From an uncultured bacterium (GTDB lineage Bacteria > Verrucomicrobiota > Kiritimatiellia > CAIKKV01 > CAIJXV01): 64,000 bases of DNA. The stretch lies in contig CAIJXV010000058.1 of assembly GCA_903824675.1 (NCBI GenBank), forward strand, positions 1 to 64,000, written 5' to 3'. A model generated the notes under the pieces. It worked only from the letters and a program-made list of their open reading frames with translations. It did not search any database and had not been told where the DNA came from. Positions 20,361-31,171 of the stretch are shown in pieces; position 1 is the stretch's first letter; every line of letters begins with the position of its first letter. Made by a program: the position numbers and the translations under genes.

Positions 20361-20583
20361 TATTCTCACGCAAAGCCGCTGAGTTCGCCAAGGTCCTGAT
20401 AGCCGCGCGACGAGCCCGCCGTCAGGCCAGCGGGTGCCTCGCGCGGCTGTTTGTGCCACTTTTGACGACGCAACAAGGACGGGAACCAGACGCGCAAGGC
20501 ACCCTCCTGTTTCAGGTGGGCTCGTTGCGCGTCCCTGCTCACCTCCCTCTTTGCGCTTTCGGCGGCTTTGCGTGAAAATAATC
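20361..20583. repeat. Interspersed repeat copy 3 with 20-bp terminal inverted repeats (MITE-like)
   Basis: Left TTATTCTCACGCAAAGCCGC (20361-20380); right GCGGCTTTGCGTGAAAATAA (20562-20581) is its inverse with 19/20 matches. Core to 20450 matches copies 1 and 2. Confidence 0.75.
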
Positions 20584-20729
20584 CGATCAGGATGTCTTTG
20601 GGTGATCCGATCGTTCCGGTTTACATCTGCACGGCTGATCTTTTATCTATACCCGAAGGCCAAACAGGGAGTCTTTTTCCTGTTTTTTTCGGGTATACAC
20701 CAGTCTGGATTTTATTCTATCATCGCCCG

Positions 20730-23108
20730 ATGAATACATTGAATTCCTTTCCCGCCTGGGCCTCCCGCAACCGTGAAATCATGCCCGTTGAAGCCGCGCC
20801 GATGGCCTTCGATTGGCCGGAGCGTATCGCGCGGCATAATCCCAAATGGACCGGCGAAGCCAGCAACCGGGGCTATTGGAGCATGGGCGCGCCGCTCGGA
20901 AACGGCGATTTCGGTGGTTTGATTTATGGGGCGCCGGATAACCTGACGATTCTGCTGGGGAAGAATGATTTGTGGTTGAGAGCCTCTGAGAAAAGTCATT
21001 TTCCCGGCAAGAATTATGAAGAGATCTACCGCGTTTTCAAAACCGGCGATCGAGAGGCCTTCGCCCGGCTTACTCCGAGCGCCCCTCATTGGGAGGATGT
21101 CTTTCGACCCAGCACGGCGATCAACGGAGGGTTTTTCAGGCTGCATCTGGCTGAAGCGGCCAGCACCGACAAGTACCAGCAGGAGCTTTCGCTCTATGAC
21201 GCCACTTGGCGCAGTGGGTTTCAAGCGTTCGGACTCGACAACATGTGGCCCCAGACCGATGATTTCGAATTGATGTCCTTTGTGTCGGTGCCGGATGAGG
21301 TTCTGGTTCTGCGGGTTCGGCGGCATCGCTTGCCGTTGCGGTCCTTTACCTGGCGGCTTAACCGGGAGCGGCACCAACTCCTGCCCGCGGCGGCGTTCGG
21401 GGGGGAAGGGTCCCTGGTCTGGCTGGACCAGGAGATGCTGAAAGGCGACCGATATTCGATCGCCGTGCTTCAAGCGGGCGTTCCGGTCGATATCACCTTC
21501 ACCCGGCGTTCCGCCGTGGGCGAGAGCGCAACCGACGCCGGGCAGGAAGTGGTTTTTTACCTGGCGGCGGCCAGTCATCGGGACAGTCGCGATCCCCGCG
21601 ATCTGGCGTGTCAACGCGTGACCCAGGCGGCACAGAAGGGCGTCGAGGCGCTGCACGAAGCGCATCGCAAGCACTGGGCGGTGCAATGGGAACGGGCCTG
21701 GGTGTCGTGCGGCGACGAAAAAGTCGAACGCGCCTGGTATGTCTCCAACTACCTGTGCGGAACCACGCTGCGGCCGGGCAAGGTTTCGCCCGGGTTGCAG
21801 GGGATGTGGATCAAGGAGAATTTGCCGGCCTGGTCGGCGGACTTTCATGGCAATGTCAATATTCAGGCGGTATACCAGGGGCTCATGGGATCGAACCGCA
21901 TGGAATATTTCGAACCGTATGCCCGCCTTTACCACGAAATGCTGCCCCAATGCCGCAAGGATACCCATGACTATTTTGGGATGGAGGGGGCGCGTTTCCC
22001 GCATGCCGGCACGATTGAGGGGTTTGAAATTGCGGAATGGAACTGGGTACCCCTGCAGGTCTCCCTCGGACCGAGCGCGTGGATTGCCCGGCTTTATTGG
22101 TGGGCCTACCAGTATACCCAGGATCGCGAGTTTCTGGCGGAAGTAGCCTATCCGATCCTCAAGGCCGTGGCGCTGTATTATCATGGACTGCTTAACCTCA
22201 GTGGAAAGGGGCCGGATGGCCGATTTCTGGTGGAGCCGAGCATTTACAGCGAAATCAATGCCACGACCTTTGACGGGTGGGGGACCAATTCGATCTACGA
22301 TATTGTCAATCTGCGGATGGCCTTCCAGCAGGCGGCGGATGCCGCGGACTTGCTGGGACAGGATCTAGAACTCAAGACGGTCTGGCGTGACACTTTCCGC
22401 GATCTTCCCGAACTCCCGGCGGACGGGGATGGGATCTGGTTGCATTTCCCGCAACACCCAATGAACGGCCGGATCAACGCGGGGAGTTGGTGCTACCCGA
22501 TTTTTCCCGGCGAAGTGGCCAGCGTCTTTCATGGTACGGACATCGAACGCAACCAGGCGCGGGCGACCTGGGGCTACGCGCGCGGCCTGACCTCCAGTCC
22601 CTGGTGCGGAGGGTGTCCCACGGTGGCCGCGGCGCTGATGGGCGATACCGAATGGGCTCTGAAATCTGCCGCAGGGAACTCCAACAATAACGGGCTGTCC
22701 AGTAGTCCGTCCGGGAGCATCATGCAGGCGGAACACGGAACCGGCATGTCGCTGGCATTGAACAGCATGCTGGTGCTCAATGTGGAAGGGACCGTGGTAT
22801 TGTTTCCGGGGATGCCGGTGAAGACCGATGCCGCGTTTCATTCCCTGCGAGTTCCGGGCGCCATCCTGGTCAGCGCCGAACAACGGAACGGACAGGTGAT
22901 CCACGCCGCCTTTCAGTCCTTGCAGGGCGGGCGCGTGCGCGTTCTTAATCCCTTTGATCCGGTGTTGTTAAAATGTCCGCTGGCCCGCGTGCAAATTCGC
23001 CGGATGGATACAGATGCGAGGGTCCTTCAGGTCGAGCGCCAGATGCGCGAGCCGTTGGAATGGGATGCCGAACCCGGTATCGTATATCGGCTGGAATTAG
23101 GGAGCTGA
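20730..23108 (+). CDS. Six-hairpin glycosidase, GH95-like
   Basis: GYWSMGAPLGNGDFGGLIYGAPDNLTILLGKNDLWL N-terminal pattern; C-terminal GTVVLFPGMPVKTDAAFHSLRVPGAILVSAEQRNGQV. In-frame start MNTLNSFPAW preferred. Confidence 0.75.
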   Translation: MNTLNSFPAWASRNREIMPVEAAPMAFDWPERIARHNPKWTGEASNRGYWSMGAPLGNGDFGGLIYGAPDNLTILLGKNDLWLRASEKSHFPGKNYEEIYRVFKTGDREAFARLTPSAPHWEDVFRPSTAINGGFFRLHLAEAASTDKYQQELSLYDATWRSGFQAFGLDNMWPQTDDFELMSFVSVPDEVLVLRVRRHRLPLRSFTWRLNRERHQLLPAAAFGGEGSLVWLDQEMLKGDRYSIAVLQAGVPVDITFTRRSAVGESATDAGQEVVFYLAAASHRDSRDPRDLACQRVTQAAQKGVEALHEAHRKHWAVQWERAWVSCGDEKVERAWYVSNYLCGTTLRPGKVSPGLQGMWIKENLPAWSADFHGNVNIQAVYQGLMGSNRMEYFEPYARLYHEMLPQCRKDTHDYFGMEGARFPHAGTIEGFEIAEWNWVPLQVSLGPSAWIARLYWWAYQYTQDREFLAEVAYPILKAVALYYHGLLNLSGKGPDGRFLVEPSIYSEINATTFDGWGTNSIYDIVNLRMAFQQAADAADLLGQDLELKTVWRDTFRDLPELPADGDGIWLHFPQHPMNGRINAGSWCYPIFPGEVASVFHGTDIERNQARATWGYARGLTSSPWCGGCPTVAAALMGDTEWALKSAAGNSNNNGLSSSPSGSIMQAEHGTGMSLALNSMLVLNVEGTVVLFPGMPVKTDAAFHSLRVPGAILVSAEQRNGQVIHAAFQSLQGGRVRVLNPFDPVLLKCPLARVQIRRMDTDARVLQVERQMREPLEWDAEPGIVYRLELGS

Positions 23109-23418
23109 TGCGAGGGAACAGGTCCAGTTAGGGAAAGTTTTCCCTGATAGGGATATGACCTAAACCGAAGAATACGGTAGGGCTTCGCCCACAACCCGAT
23201 TCCCCATTGTTGTAGGCCGGGTCTCTGCGCCCGGCGTCCACGGATCCAGCCTCCTCCCTCTCTAGACGCCCGCCACAGGACGGGCCGACATCGCAAACTA
23301 TGGGTGTAAACGCCATTAGGCGTTTTCTATGCACCGAATCGCAGATGCGCCCCTCAAAACGAAACAGCGCGCATTTTTTTGTGTGATAATTCGCTAAAAT
23401 TGATATGATTAACGGTTA

Positions 23419-26400
23419 ATGACAACAGATCATTCTCACGGGTCGATGGTCCAGAGCCGAAGCCGGTTTTGGGTGTGTTGCCTGATTGCCGCCTGGCTCG
23501 GAATGGGGGGCGTGAGTGTTCAGGCCGCGCCGGGTTCTGTGGTATCCATCGAAGGCGTTTCCCAGGGTGGGAATCTCTTGCAAAACGCTGATTTTCAAGG
23601 GGATTGGCTTTGCCTATTGCCGGAAAGTCACACCTTGGTCTGGTGCTACCTCCCCGATTATTTCAATCGACGCGATTACAATCCCGATGCCTGGTGGTGC
23701 AAGGGGAACTGGCGCTGGGATAATGCCGATGGCCTGCCGGGCGAACGCCACTTGATGTTGCAAGGGCTCAATACGGTCGTTTCCCAAGCGGTCAACTGGG
23801 TGCTGGTCTATGACGACACCAAATTGCCGCCCAATGGGCAAATCGCTGATGACGGCGGATTCCCCCTGGCCCAGGCGGTCATCAGTACTCGCCCCTTGAG
23901 TTTGGTTCGCGACCTGACCCTTCGGGTCCGGATTCGGGGTGATAATGTGCCTGCGAGTGCCGGGTTGATGGAATTGCGGCTGATCAGTACCGCCTCCACC
24001 GCGACCGTTTCGGCGCCTTGGCCGACGGGCACCTATGACTGGCGCTGGATGACCCTGACGCTGCCGGCCGCCACCTGGAAGGCTGGCGCCCCCGCGCTCA
24101 ACGGCGGAACCGCCTGGTTGTTGCCGATGTTTGCAGCTACCCAGTTCTCCTATAATAATGCCGCCGGGTCGATTGAATTGGGGCAGGCGGAACTTTTCGA
24201 TCCGGGGCCAACATCGCCCAATCTGTTGTCCAACGGGGGATTTGAAGCGATAGATGCCACGAATTATCCGGTGGGCTGGAGCGCGCCCCAGAAGTTTTTG
24301 CGGTTTCCCCTCAAACTATTCTATCTCTTTCAGTCCTGGCACAATGCCATCTGTGATAATCGCGGCCCGGTGACGACCGATGCGATGGTGGCCCACGCCG
24401 GCGCGCGCAGCCTGAAAATGATCATGCCGTCCGGCGATGAAAAGCGGGTGGTGTCCGATCCGGTCTCGCTCAACCAGACGACCAACCGCGTGATCGAGGT
24501 TTGGGCCTGGGTCAAAACCGACCGGTTGGCCATGTTGAATATCGGCGCCTTGGACCAGAATGGGGGCGAGGTGCCGGGATATTACGTGATCCAGAAAGCC
24601 AAAGTGACCGGGGTTCCGCCGAACAGCAGTCCCTACCAATTTACGATCGTCGCGGATGGCGAGTGGACTTTGTTGCGGCAGGTTTTCAAGCCCCGGGTGC
24701 CGCTGACCAGTTTGCGGCTTCAACTGTGCGCCCGCGGGGTGAATGGGTATACCTTGGAGGATACCGGCGGGCAACCCCAGAACAATTCGGCGGGGACGAT
24801 CTGGTGGGATGATATCCGGGTGTATGAGCCGGAAAGCACGACCGACGAACTGATCGCGAGGGGCGTGTCGTGGGGATCCCATCGGTATGTTTTGCCCGGG
24901 GTTCAGGTCGCGCATCTGGATTTGGGCGAACGGTTGTTGGGACGGAATCGGTTGCGGGCCACGGTCGTCAATCCCGGCGCCGAACAACCATTTCGATTGC
25001 GGTGGAGTTTTGTATCGCCGACCGGGGTTGCTGTTTCCCAGGAAACCGCCCTGCAAACCGTGCCGGCCGGAGGGCGGGTTCCCTTTGAATTGTATTACGA
25101 TCTGACCAACCCCCTGGCCCAGGCCTACACCGAGTACAAGGGCCGGTTGGACGTGTTGAATTATGCGGGCTGGGTGGCGGCGTCCAATGAGTTGTGGTTT
25201 ACCACTTGGGACACGCCCATCGACATCCAACTGGGAGCTCTCTATGCGCCTCCGGAATATACCAACCAGTATGTGCGGATGAATCTGGGGTTGTCCTCGA
25301 TGACCTTGACCAACCTGAACGCAATCCGCCTGGAAATCCGGCGGCGGACTACCGGAGTGGTGACCCAATCGGTTGAATTTGCGGCCAACCTGACGACGCT
25401 GGCCGATCAGCGGGCCCATATTCCTCTCGAGCTCTACGATGATTGCCGGGCCTTGGTATTGCGGGATGTCAACATTTCAGCCCTGCCGATTCAGCCCTTT
25501 GATAATCCCCAACGGCAATGGTTTTTGCGCGCATTGGCATTGGATGCACAGGGAGGGGTTCTGGCCCAGGCCGATTCGGATCCGTTTTGCCGGTTGGCCC
25601 ATGAACCTTCGCAGCCGGCCTTGACCAACATCGTGATTACCACGAATAATCTGCTGTTCGCCGATGGGCGGCCCTACATTCCCTGGGGCCGGATCTATCA
25701 GAATGTGGCCACCTATGACGGGCCGGCGGTGACCAATAACTACCGTGATCTGCGTAATCTGCCCACCTGGAATCTCTATGGGTGGCGGTTCGCTACCTAT
25801 AATATGACCCGACAGCTACGCGATTTCAACGTCGTCCGGTATTATTGCTCTTCGCAAACCCCTAAAACAACCCTGCTCAATACGTGGAGCCAGGATAATA
25901 TCCAATGTGCCACGGCTTTTGCCTTTGGGTATCCGGTTTATAAGGTTAGCGACATGATCGCCCGGATGGGCGGACAGACGGCAGCCGATGCCTATCTGGC
26001 CTGGTGCAGTAATGCGCCGATGGTGGTTTCAATGGGACCGGGCATTGAGGAATGTTTTTCAGAGTTTGTTGCCAAAACACCGGAACAAATCGATGGGCTC
26101 CGACAAGTGGTGGAGTATATTCGCGATCACACCGGGAAACCGGTCACGGCCAGCCATGGCGGATATTGGAACCGGTTCGAGTTCGAGCGGATTCCGTTTT
26201 TCGATATTTTTGGACCCGAGACCGAACCCCTGTTCCCGGCCAATATTCATACCGACATCACGCCTTTCATCCAAGGGCAACGCAAAGCCGTCTGGTTGCG
26301 TCCCCAGATGTACGAGAATGTGCCTTATGAGCGGTGGCGGTTCCACACCTTTGTGGAATTGATGCGCGGTTGTCGGGGCTGGGAAATGGCCCACGGCGTG

Positions 26401-27426
26401 GGTGATTTGTCGTTGTTCAGGGGATTGCATGGCGAGTTGGATTACCTGGCGCCGGCGGCTTTTTCATCCGATCATGGACCGGCGGTCGACATCGATCCGC
26501 CGATGGAACATTGGGTGCGGCGGGCCAACGGGAAGACCACCATCATCGCCGCCACGACCCGGGGATTGACCCTGGGCAAATACCGCTGGGACGCTACCCG
26601 GCGCTCGCCCGTCGGCCGTAGCCGGTACACCACCGGGCGTAACGAGGCGCGCCACGACGACAATAGTTACTGCATGGGGTTGGAGACTCTTTCGACCGGT
26701 CCGTCGCTGCACGGGATCCAGAATATGCCCGATTGCCGGGTTTGGCCTGCCGGCAGTCGTCTGGTGCAATGGGTTTATCTGGATCCCGCAGCGACTCCGA
26801 CCAATCTGGCGTTTCTGGTCAAGGGTGACGGCCGGTGGCTGTATGGGGTTTCGTGGGGCGCATTCAATTCTGATTTCAACACTACGTCCAATCGGCAGGA
26901 GTGGTTTTTGCGAAGCCTTCATAAAAACTCGGCCGGTTTTGCCTTCTCCGGCGGGTGGGGCGCCCTGCTGTATGAAGGCAATAAAGGGTTTGTCATGACC
27001 CAATCCGTCGATCGGGGAAGTCTGCCCGCGGCCGGCGTCTGGCATCGGATCGAAGTGCCGTTATCCGAGTTTGGGATCACCACCCAACTGGTGGATGGCG
27101 TGGCCTTTATTCATAATGAAGAGGCGCGCGTTTGGTGGAGTCATACCACGATTGTCGATCCTGAAGGCCACACCTCGGTATTGTTCGGCGATTCCGTTGA
27201 ATATTCGCCGGCCCGTTTGGCGGAGACCCGGATCTCCGTGCAAGGGCTGACCGAAGAGACGCCCATCCGGGTCTTATTTGAAGATCGGACCTTGACGGGA
27301 TCGGATGGGTTTTTCACGGATGATTTTCAGGGTAAGGATATGTATCAACGGTTCGGCGGCGACTTTGGATTGGGATATGGCGCGGCGCCGGTGGCCTTGC
27401 ATATTTACGAAATCGATGGATTGTAA
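23419..27426 (+). CDS. Large secreted multidomain protein, putative carbohydrate-binding modules plus GH-like domain (1335 aa)
   Basis: Signal peptide FWVCCLIAAWLGMGGVSVQAAPG; CBM-like NLLQNADFQGDW and NLLSNGGFEAIDATNYPVGW; TIM-barrel-like central part. Confidence 0.65.
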   Translation: MTTDHSHGSMVQSRSRFWVCCLIAAWLGMGGVSVQAAPGSVVSIEGVSQGGNLLQNADFQGDWLCLLPESHTLVWCYLPDYFNRRDYNPDAWWCKGNWRWDNADGLPGERHLMLQGLNTVVSQAVNWVLVYDDTKLPPNGQIADDGGFPLAQAVISTRPLSLVRDLTLRVRIRGDNVPASAGLMELRLISTASTATVSAPWPTGTYDWRWMTLTLPAATWKAGAPALNGGTAWLLPMFAATQFSYNNAAGSIELGQAELFDPGPTSPNLLSNGGFEAIDATNYPVGWSAPQKFLRFPLKLFYLFQSWHNAICDNRGPVTTDAMVAHAGARSLKMIMPSGDEKRVVSDPVSLNQTTNRVIEVWAWVKTDRLAMLNIGALDQNGGEVPGYYVIQKAKVTGVPPNSSPYQFTIVADGEWTLLRQVFKPRVPLTSLRLQLCARGVNGYTLEDTGGQPQNNSAGTIWWDDIRVYEPESTTDELIARGVSWGSHRYVLPGVQVAHLDLGERLLGRNRLRATVVNPGAEQPFRLRWSFVSPTGVAVSQETALQTVPAGGRVPFELYYDLTNPLAQAYTEYKGRLDVLNYAGWVAASNELWFTTWDTPIDIQLGALYAPPEYTNQYVRMNLGLSSMTLTNLNAIRLEIRRRTTGVVTQSVEFAANLTTLADQRAHIPLELYDDCRALVLRDVNISALPIQPFDNPQRQWFLRALALDAQGGVLAQADSDPFCRLAHEPSQPALTNIVITTNNLLFADGRPYIPWGRIYQNVATYDGPAVTNNYRDLRNLPTWNLYGWRFATYNMTRQLRDFNVVRYYCSSQTPKTTLLNTWSQDNIQCATAFAFGYPVYKVSDMIARMGGQTAADAYLAWCSNAPMVVSMGPGIEECFSEFVAKTPEQIDGLRQVVEYIRDHTGKPVTASHGGYWNRFEFERIPFFDIFGPETEPLFPANIHTDITPFIQGQRKAVWLRPQMYENVPYERWRFHTFVELMRGCRGWEMAHGVGDLSLFRGLHGELDYLAPAAFSSDHGPAVDIDPPMEHWVRRANGKTTIIAATTRGLTLGKYRWDATRRSPVGRSRYTTGRNEARHDDNSYCMGLETLSTGPSLHGIQNMPDCRVWPAGSRLVQWVYLDPAATPTNLAFLVKGDGRWLYGVSWGAFNSDFNTTSNRQEWFLRSLHKNSAGFAFSGGWGALLYEGNKGFVMTQSVDRGSLPAAGVWHRIEVPLSEFGITTQLVDGVAFIHNEEARVWWSHTTIVDPEGHTSVLFGDSVEYSPARLAETRISVQGLTEETPIRVLFEDRTLTGSDGFFTDDFQGKDMYQRFGGDFGLGYGAAPVALHIYEIDGL

Positions 27427-27447
27427 ATTCACGCCGAGGCGTGGCCA

Positions 27448-28866
27448 ATGGAGTGGACTATGAGTTGGAAGGTGACAATCGCGGGATGGGGAGTCAGCGC
27501 AAGTCTGGTCGTTCAGGCTTTTGCGGCCGCCCTGCCTTTGTCCGATTCCTTCGAATTCCAATCCAATGGGAGTGCGCCGATCGCCTCCAACGGGTGGGGG
27601 ATGGCCGGTTCCGCCCAGGCCTGGGTGACGAATAATTCAGATCAAACGGTGGCGTTGTTGAATTGGGCTTTCGGAACCGGGGTCGGGTATCCGATGTCGG
27701 ATGTCACTCATACCCAGATTCTGGAGGTCAGTGGCTCCGTCTCCAACCTTTTCGGGACAACCGGTGAGCAAAATCTCTGGTTTGATTTCATGCTGGCCCC
27801 CCAGGCCTGGACCGGGGCCGCCCCGCCAGCCTTGTCGGCTTCTGCGCTGTGCGCTTTTTATGTGACGCCCGATGGGGATTTAGGTCTGGCCCGGGCTTCA
27901 GAACCTGGATTGCCGGCGTCCAATCTCTGGACCATCCTGCCCGGGGTTGGGATTGCGACCGATGCCTGGTCCCGGATTACGGTTCAGTGGGTGGGTGGGG
28001 TGGATACGGCCTTTTTTTCCGTGCGCATCAATGGGGGGAGTCCGGTCAGCCATGTTTCGGGCTGGTCAGCGCCGGATGAAACATCCTCCCGTAATGGACC
28101 GTGGTTTCCCTGCCCCAACGCCGCCGCACGACTGACTCCGGCTTCCTTTAATCTTACCGGGCGCAGCCATTTCGACGATTGGCGATTATCCAATGTCCAG
28201 CCCTCGATGGATCCCGCGCTGATCCCGACGGCTGTCATTACGCCGGTGACCGATCCCGAGGGGGGGGGCATTTCCCCGGGACCGCTGGTGGAAGTGCCTG
28301 CCGGCGGAGCGCCGCAGTTCGCCATCCAGGCCCTGCCGTATCATCATATTACGGCCTTGTTCACCAATCGAGTCCCCGTTGTGCATGATTTCATGACCGA
28401 CCGGACCGGACGATTCAATTTCGTCTGGGCTTCGGTACCGGTTGGCTGGCATACGCTGGAAGCCGATTTTGCGCCCGACCGAACGCCCATTGGCACCTCG
28501 ATTCCCTGGCTGTTGCACTATTACCCCGGAGTCGAGGATTTCGATGCGGCGGCCTTGAGTGACACCGATGGCGATACCGTTCCAGCCTGGGTGGAATATC
28601 TGGTGGGTACGGATCCGGATGATCCCGAATCCGTTTTCCAGATTGCCGGGCAGGGGGTGGAGGGCGGGTCCAACTACTTGATATGGATCAGCCGGGATGA
28701 GGCTGACCTGCCCCCGTTTATCATCCAGCGGAAGACCAGTCTCGCCTCGCCCTCCTGGCAGGAGGTGGGGACCCAGCCCCGGTCGACACATCTGGTGACC
28801 AATCTCTGGTTCGATACGAATTCTGTTCCCGGCTCTTATTATCGTATCGAAGTGCAATATCCCTGA
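27448..28866 (+). CDS. Secreted hypothetical protein (472 aa), probably translated with the preceding gene
   Basis: N-terminal signal; LamG-like first half (LPLSDSFEFQSNGSAPIASNGW); C-terminal YYRIEVQYP; starts 21 bp after the previous stop. Confidence 0.6.
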   Translation: MEWTMSWKVTIAGWGVSASLVVQAFAAALPLSDSFEFQSNGSAPIASNGWGMAGSAQAWVTNNSDQTVALLNWAFGTGVGYPMSDVTHTQILEVSGSVSNLFGTTGEQNLWFDFMLAPQAWTGAAPPALSASALCAFYVTPDGDLGLARASEPGLPASNLWTILPGVGIATDAWSRITVQWVGGVDTAFFSVRINGGSPVSHVSGWSAPDETSSRNGPWFPCPNAAARLTPASFNLTGRSHFDDWRLSNVQPSMDPALIPTAVITPVTDPEGGGISPGPLVEVPAGGAPQFAIQALPYHHITALFTNRVPVVHDFMTDRTGRFNFVWASVPVGWHTLEADFAPDRTPIGTSIPWLLHYYPGVEDFDAAALSDTDGDTVPAWVEYLVGTDPDDPESVFQIAGQGVEGGSNYLIWISRDEADLPPFIIQRKTSLASPSWQEVGTQPRSTHLVTNLWFDTNSVPGSYYRIEVQYP

Positions 28867-29150
28867 GCTTCGCAAGAATTTGACGGAACGAAGAGGCGCA
28901 CGCTTCCGTCGGGGACGCCGTCCTCCACCCGTTCGAGCCGGAGGGTTTTATGGGGGCGGGACCCGCCTTGAATGGGCGGCATGCGTTGTATACATTTTGA
29001 GCAGGAATGCGGAGTCGGATTCCAATTGCGCTCCGGAAAACCGGGTGTTATCGGTTCACCCAGAGTGAACCCCGTTCAATCCCAGGTGTGGCGTCGCCCA
29101 CAACCCAATTCTTCGGTGTAGGCCGAACCTCTACGCCCGGAGTCCGGTTT

Positions 29151-31061
29151 CTAAAACTCGACTTGCGCGCCCAGTTCGACGACCCGGTTGGGAGGCAGAT
29201 TAAAGAAGGCCGACGCATCGAGGGCGTTTCTGGACATCAGCAGGAAAAGCTCTTTTCGCCAACTGGCCATGTCCTTGCTTTGTTTCAGAACCAGAGATTC
29301 TTTTCCCAGATAGTAAGAGAACTGCAACGGGTCTTTCCGCGGGAGCAAGGGAGAGGAAATCTGCGCGATCGCTTCCGGGACGTCAGGGCTTTCCATGTAT
29401 CCATAACGCAACGTGACCGCGTAGAGACCCTGGCCGCATTCCGTCAGGGCGCATCGGTCCTCCGGTTTTACATACGGGACTTCCTCCGTCTGGACGCAGG
29501 TGATCAGATTAGTTGCGTGCAGAGTGCCGTTATGTTTGAAATTGTGAAGCAAGGACCGCGGAACGCAGGCCGCATTGCTGGATAAAAACACAGCGACTTT
29601 CGGCGTTCGAATGACCGAGGCCGATGACATCTCCCGGGCAAAATCCTCCAATCGCACCGCTGCCGCGATCACACTCTGATGTAACAACTTGCGGCCGGCG
29701 ATCCAGGTGGTCATGAGCAGGGTTATGATGGAAGCCATGACCACGACGATCCAGCCTCCCGATGCGAATTTGGATAAATTCGCACAAAACAAAACGGCAT
29801 CCAGCGCCAGCACCAGGGCGCCAACCGGCAGCACCAGGAACAACGGTGCTTTCCATAGCGATCGGGCAATCACCACGATCAGCAACGAGGTGATCAGCAT
29901 GGTGGCTGAAACGGCAACTCCGTAGGCGGAGGCCAGATTGCCGGATTTTTTAAAGCCCAGAATGAGTAAAAACGTCACGACATAAAGAGCGATGTTAACA
30001 AACGGGAGATAGACCTGGCCGATATTTGATTCCGACGTGTGGGTGACCTTGATGCGGGGCCAAAATCCGAGTTGGACCGATTGGCGAAAAAGCGAAAAAG
30101 CCCCGGAGATCACCGCTTGGGAGGCGATCACAGTCGCCAGGGTTGAAATAATGATCAAGGGAACCAGGAATCGGGTGGGAGCCAGGGAATAAAAAAGATT
30201 TGTCGGAAGATAGCCCAGAGAGAGGAGTTTGGCGCCTTGTCCCAAATAATTGAGGGCCAAGGCGGGGAGGACAACCGCAAACCAGGCCAGTCGGATCGAC
30301 GACTTGCCGAAATGCCCCATATCGGCATAAAGCACTTCCGCACCGGTCACCGCAAGGAATGCGGCTCCGAGAAGTAATAGGCTTTTGAAACCCAGCATTT
30401 TGAACAGATCCACCGCATACATCGGATTGAAGGCGTACAATATTTTCGGGCAGGCGACCAGTGAGCCCAGCCCCAGGAGTCCGATGGCCACGAACCAGAG
30501 CAGAAGAATGGGACCAAACAGGGCTCCGATTTTGGTGGTTCCATGGGATTGAATAAAGAACAGGATTGTCAGGACGGCCAGAGAGATGGGAATGACGAGA
30601 TGGCTCAATACCGGCGCCGCTTCGGATACGCCTTCGATGGCGCTCAAGACCGAAATGGCCGGGGTAATGACACCATCACTAAAGAGCAGGGCCGCACCCA
30701 GGATCCCCAGGAGGGGAAGGATGGCCCACTGGCGGACTTTTTCAGGGCCCATTCGACGAACCAGCGCCATGAGGGAAAGAATGCCTCCTTCGCCTTTATT
30801 GTCCGCCTGCAATACAAAGATCACATACTTAAGGGCGACAATAATAATCAGAAACCAGATGACCAGGGACACCGAACCGAGAACGGTGGCAGGGGTGACG
30901 GGCAATCCATGTACGCCGGCAAAGCATTCACGCAAAGCATACAACGGGCTGGTGCCGATATCGCCAAAAACAACGCCTAATGCGGCCAATGGAATCAGCA
31001 TCCGTTTCCCAGTCGAAAGGCTTGCCGATCCACTCGGATTATGGGTTAAAATGTCGGACAT
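29151..31061 (-). CDS. kup: KUP-type potassium uptake protein
   Basis: LAALGVVFGDIGTSPLYALRECF, DNKGEGGILSLMALV, LFSDGVITPAISVLSAIEG: diagnostic KUP motifs. Confidence 0.95.
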   Translation of the reverse strand: MSDILTHNPSGSASLSTGKRMLIPLAALGVVFGDIGTSPLYALRECFAGVHGLPVTPATVLGSVSLVIWFLIIIVALKYVIFVLQADNKGEGGILSLMALVRRMGPEKVRQWAILPLLGILGAALLFSDGVITPAISVLSAIEGVSEAAPVLSHLVIPISLAVLTILFFIQSHGTTKIGALFGPILLLWFVAIGLLGLGSLVACPKILYAFNPMYAVDLFKMLGFKSLLLLGAAFLAVTGAEVLYADMGHFGKSSIRLAWFAVVLPALALNYLGQGAKLLSLGYLPTNLFYSLAPTRFLVPLIIISTLATVIASQAVISGAFSLFRQSVQLGFWPRIKVTHTSESNIGQVYLPFVNIALYVVTFLLILGFKKSGNLASAYGVAVSATMLITSLLIVVIARSLWKAPLFLVLPVGALVLALDAVLFCANLSKFASGGWIVVVMASIITLLMTTWIAGRKLLHQSVIAAAVRLEDFAREMSSASVIRTPKVAVFLSSNAACVPRSLLHNFKHNGTLHATNLITCVQTEEVPYVKPEDRCALTECGQGLYAVTLRYGYMESPDVPEAIAQISSPLLPRKDPLQFSYYLGKESLVLKQSKDMASWRKELFLLMSRNALDASAFFNLPPNRVVELGAQVEF

Positions 31062-31171
31062 GGGAAAAAGGTGCCCGAACGGGGCTTAAAAAACAAGCAC
31101 AATGGAGAGACCCTGATCATCGCGTAATCTCCGCGTAGCGGCGGTCCCTGACCTGATCGGGCCGCGGACAG

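Noticed and set aside
20712-22184. 490-aa antisense ORF over the GH95-like gene
   Set aside because: Shadow ORF from high GC third positions; sense strand has clear family motifs.
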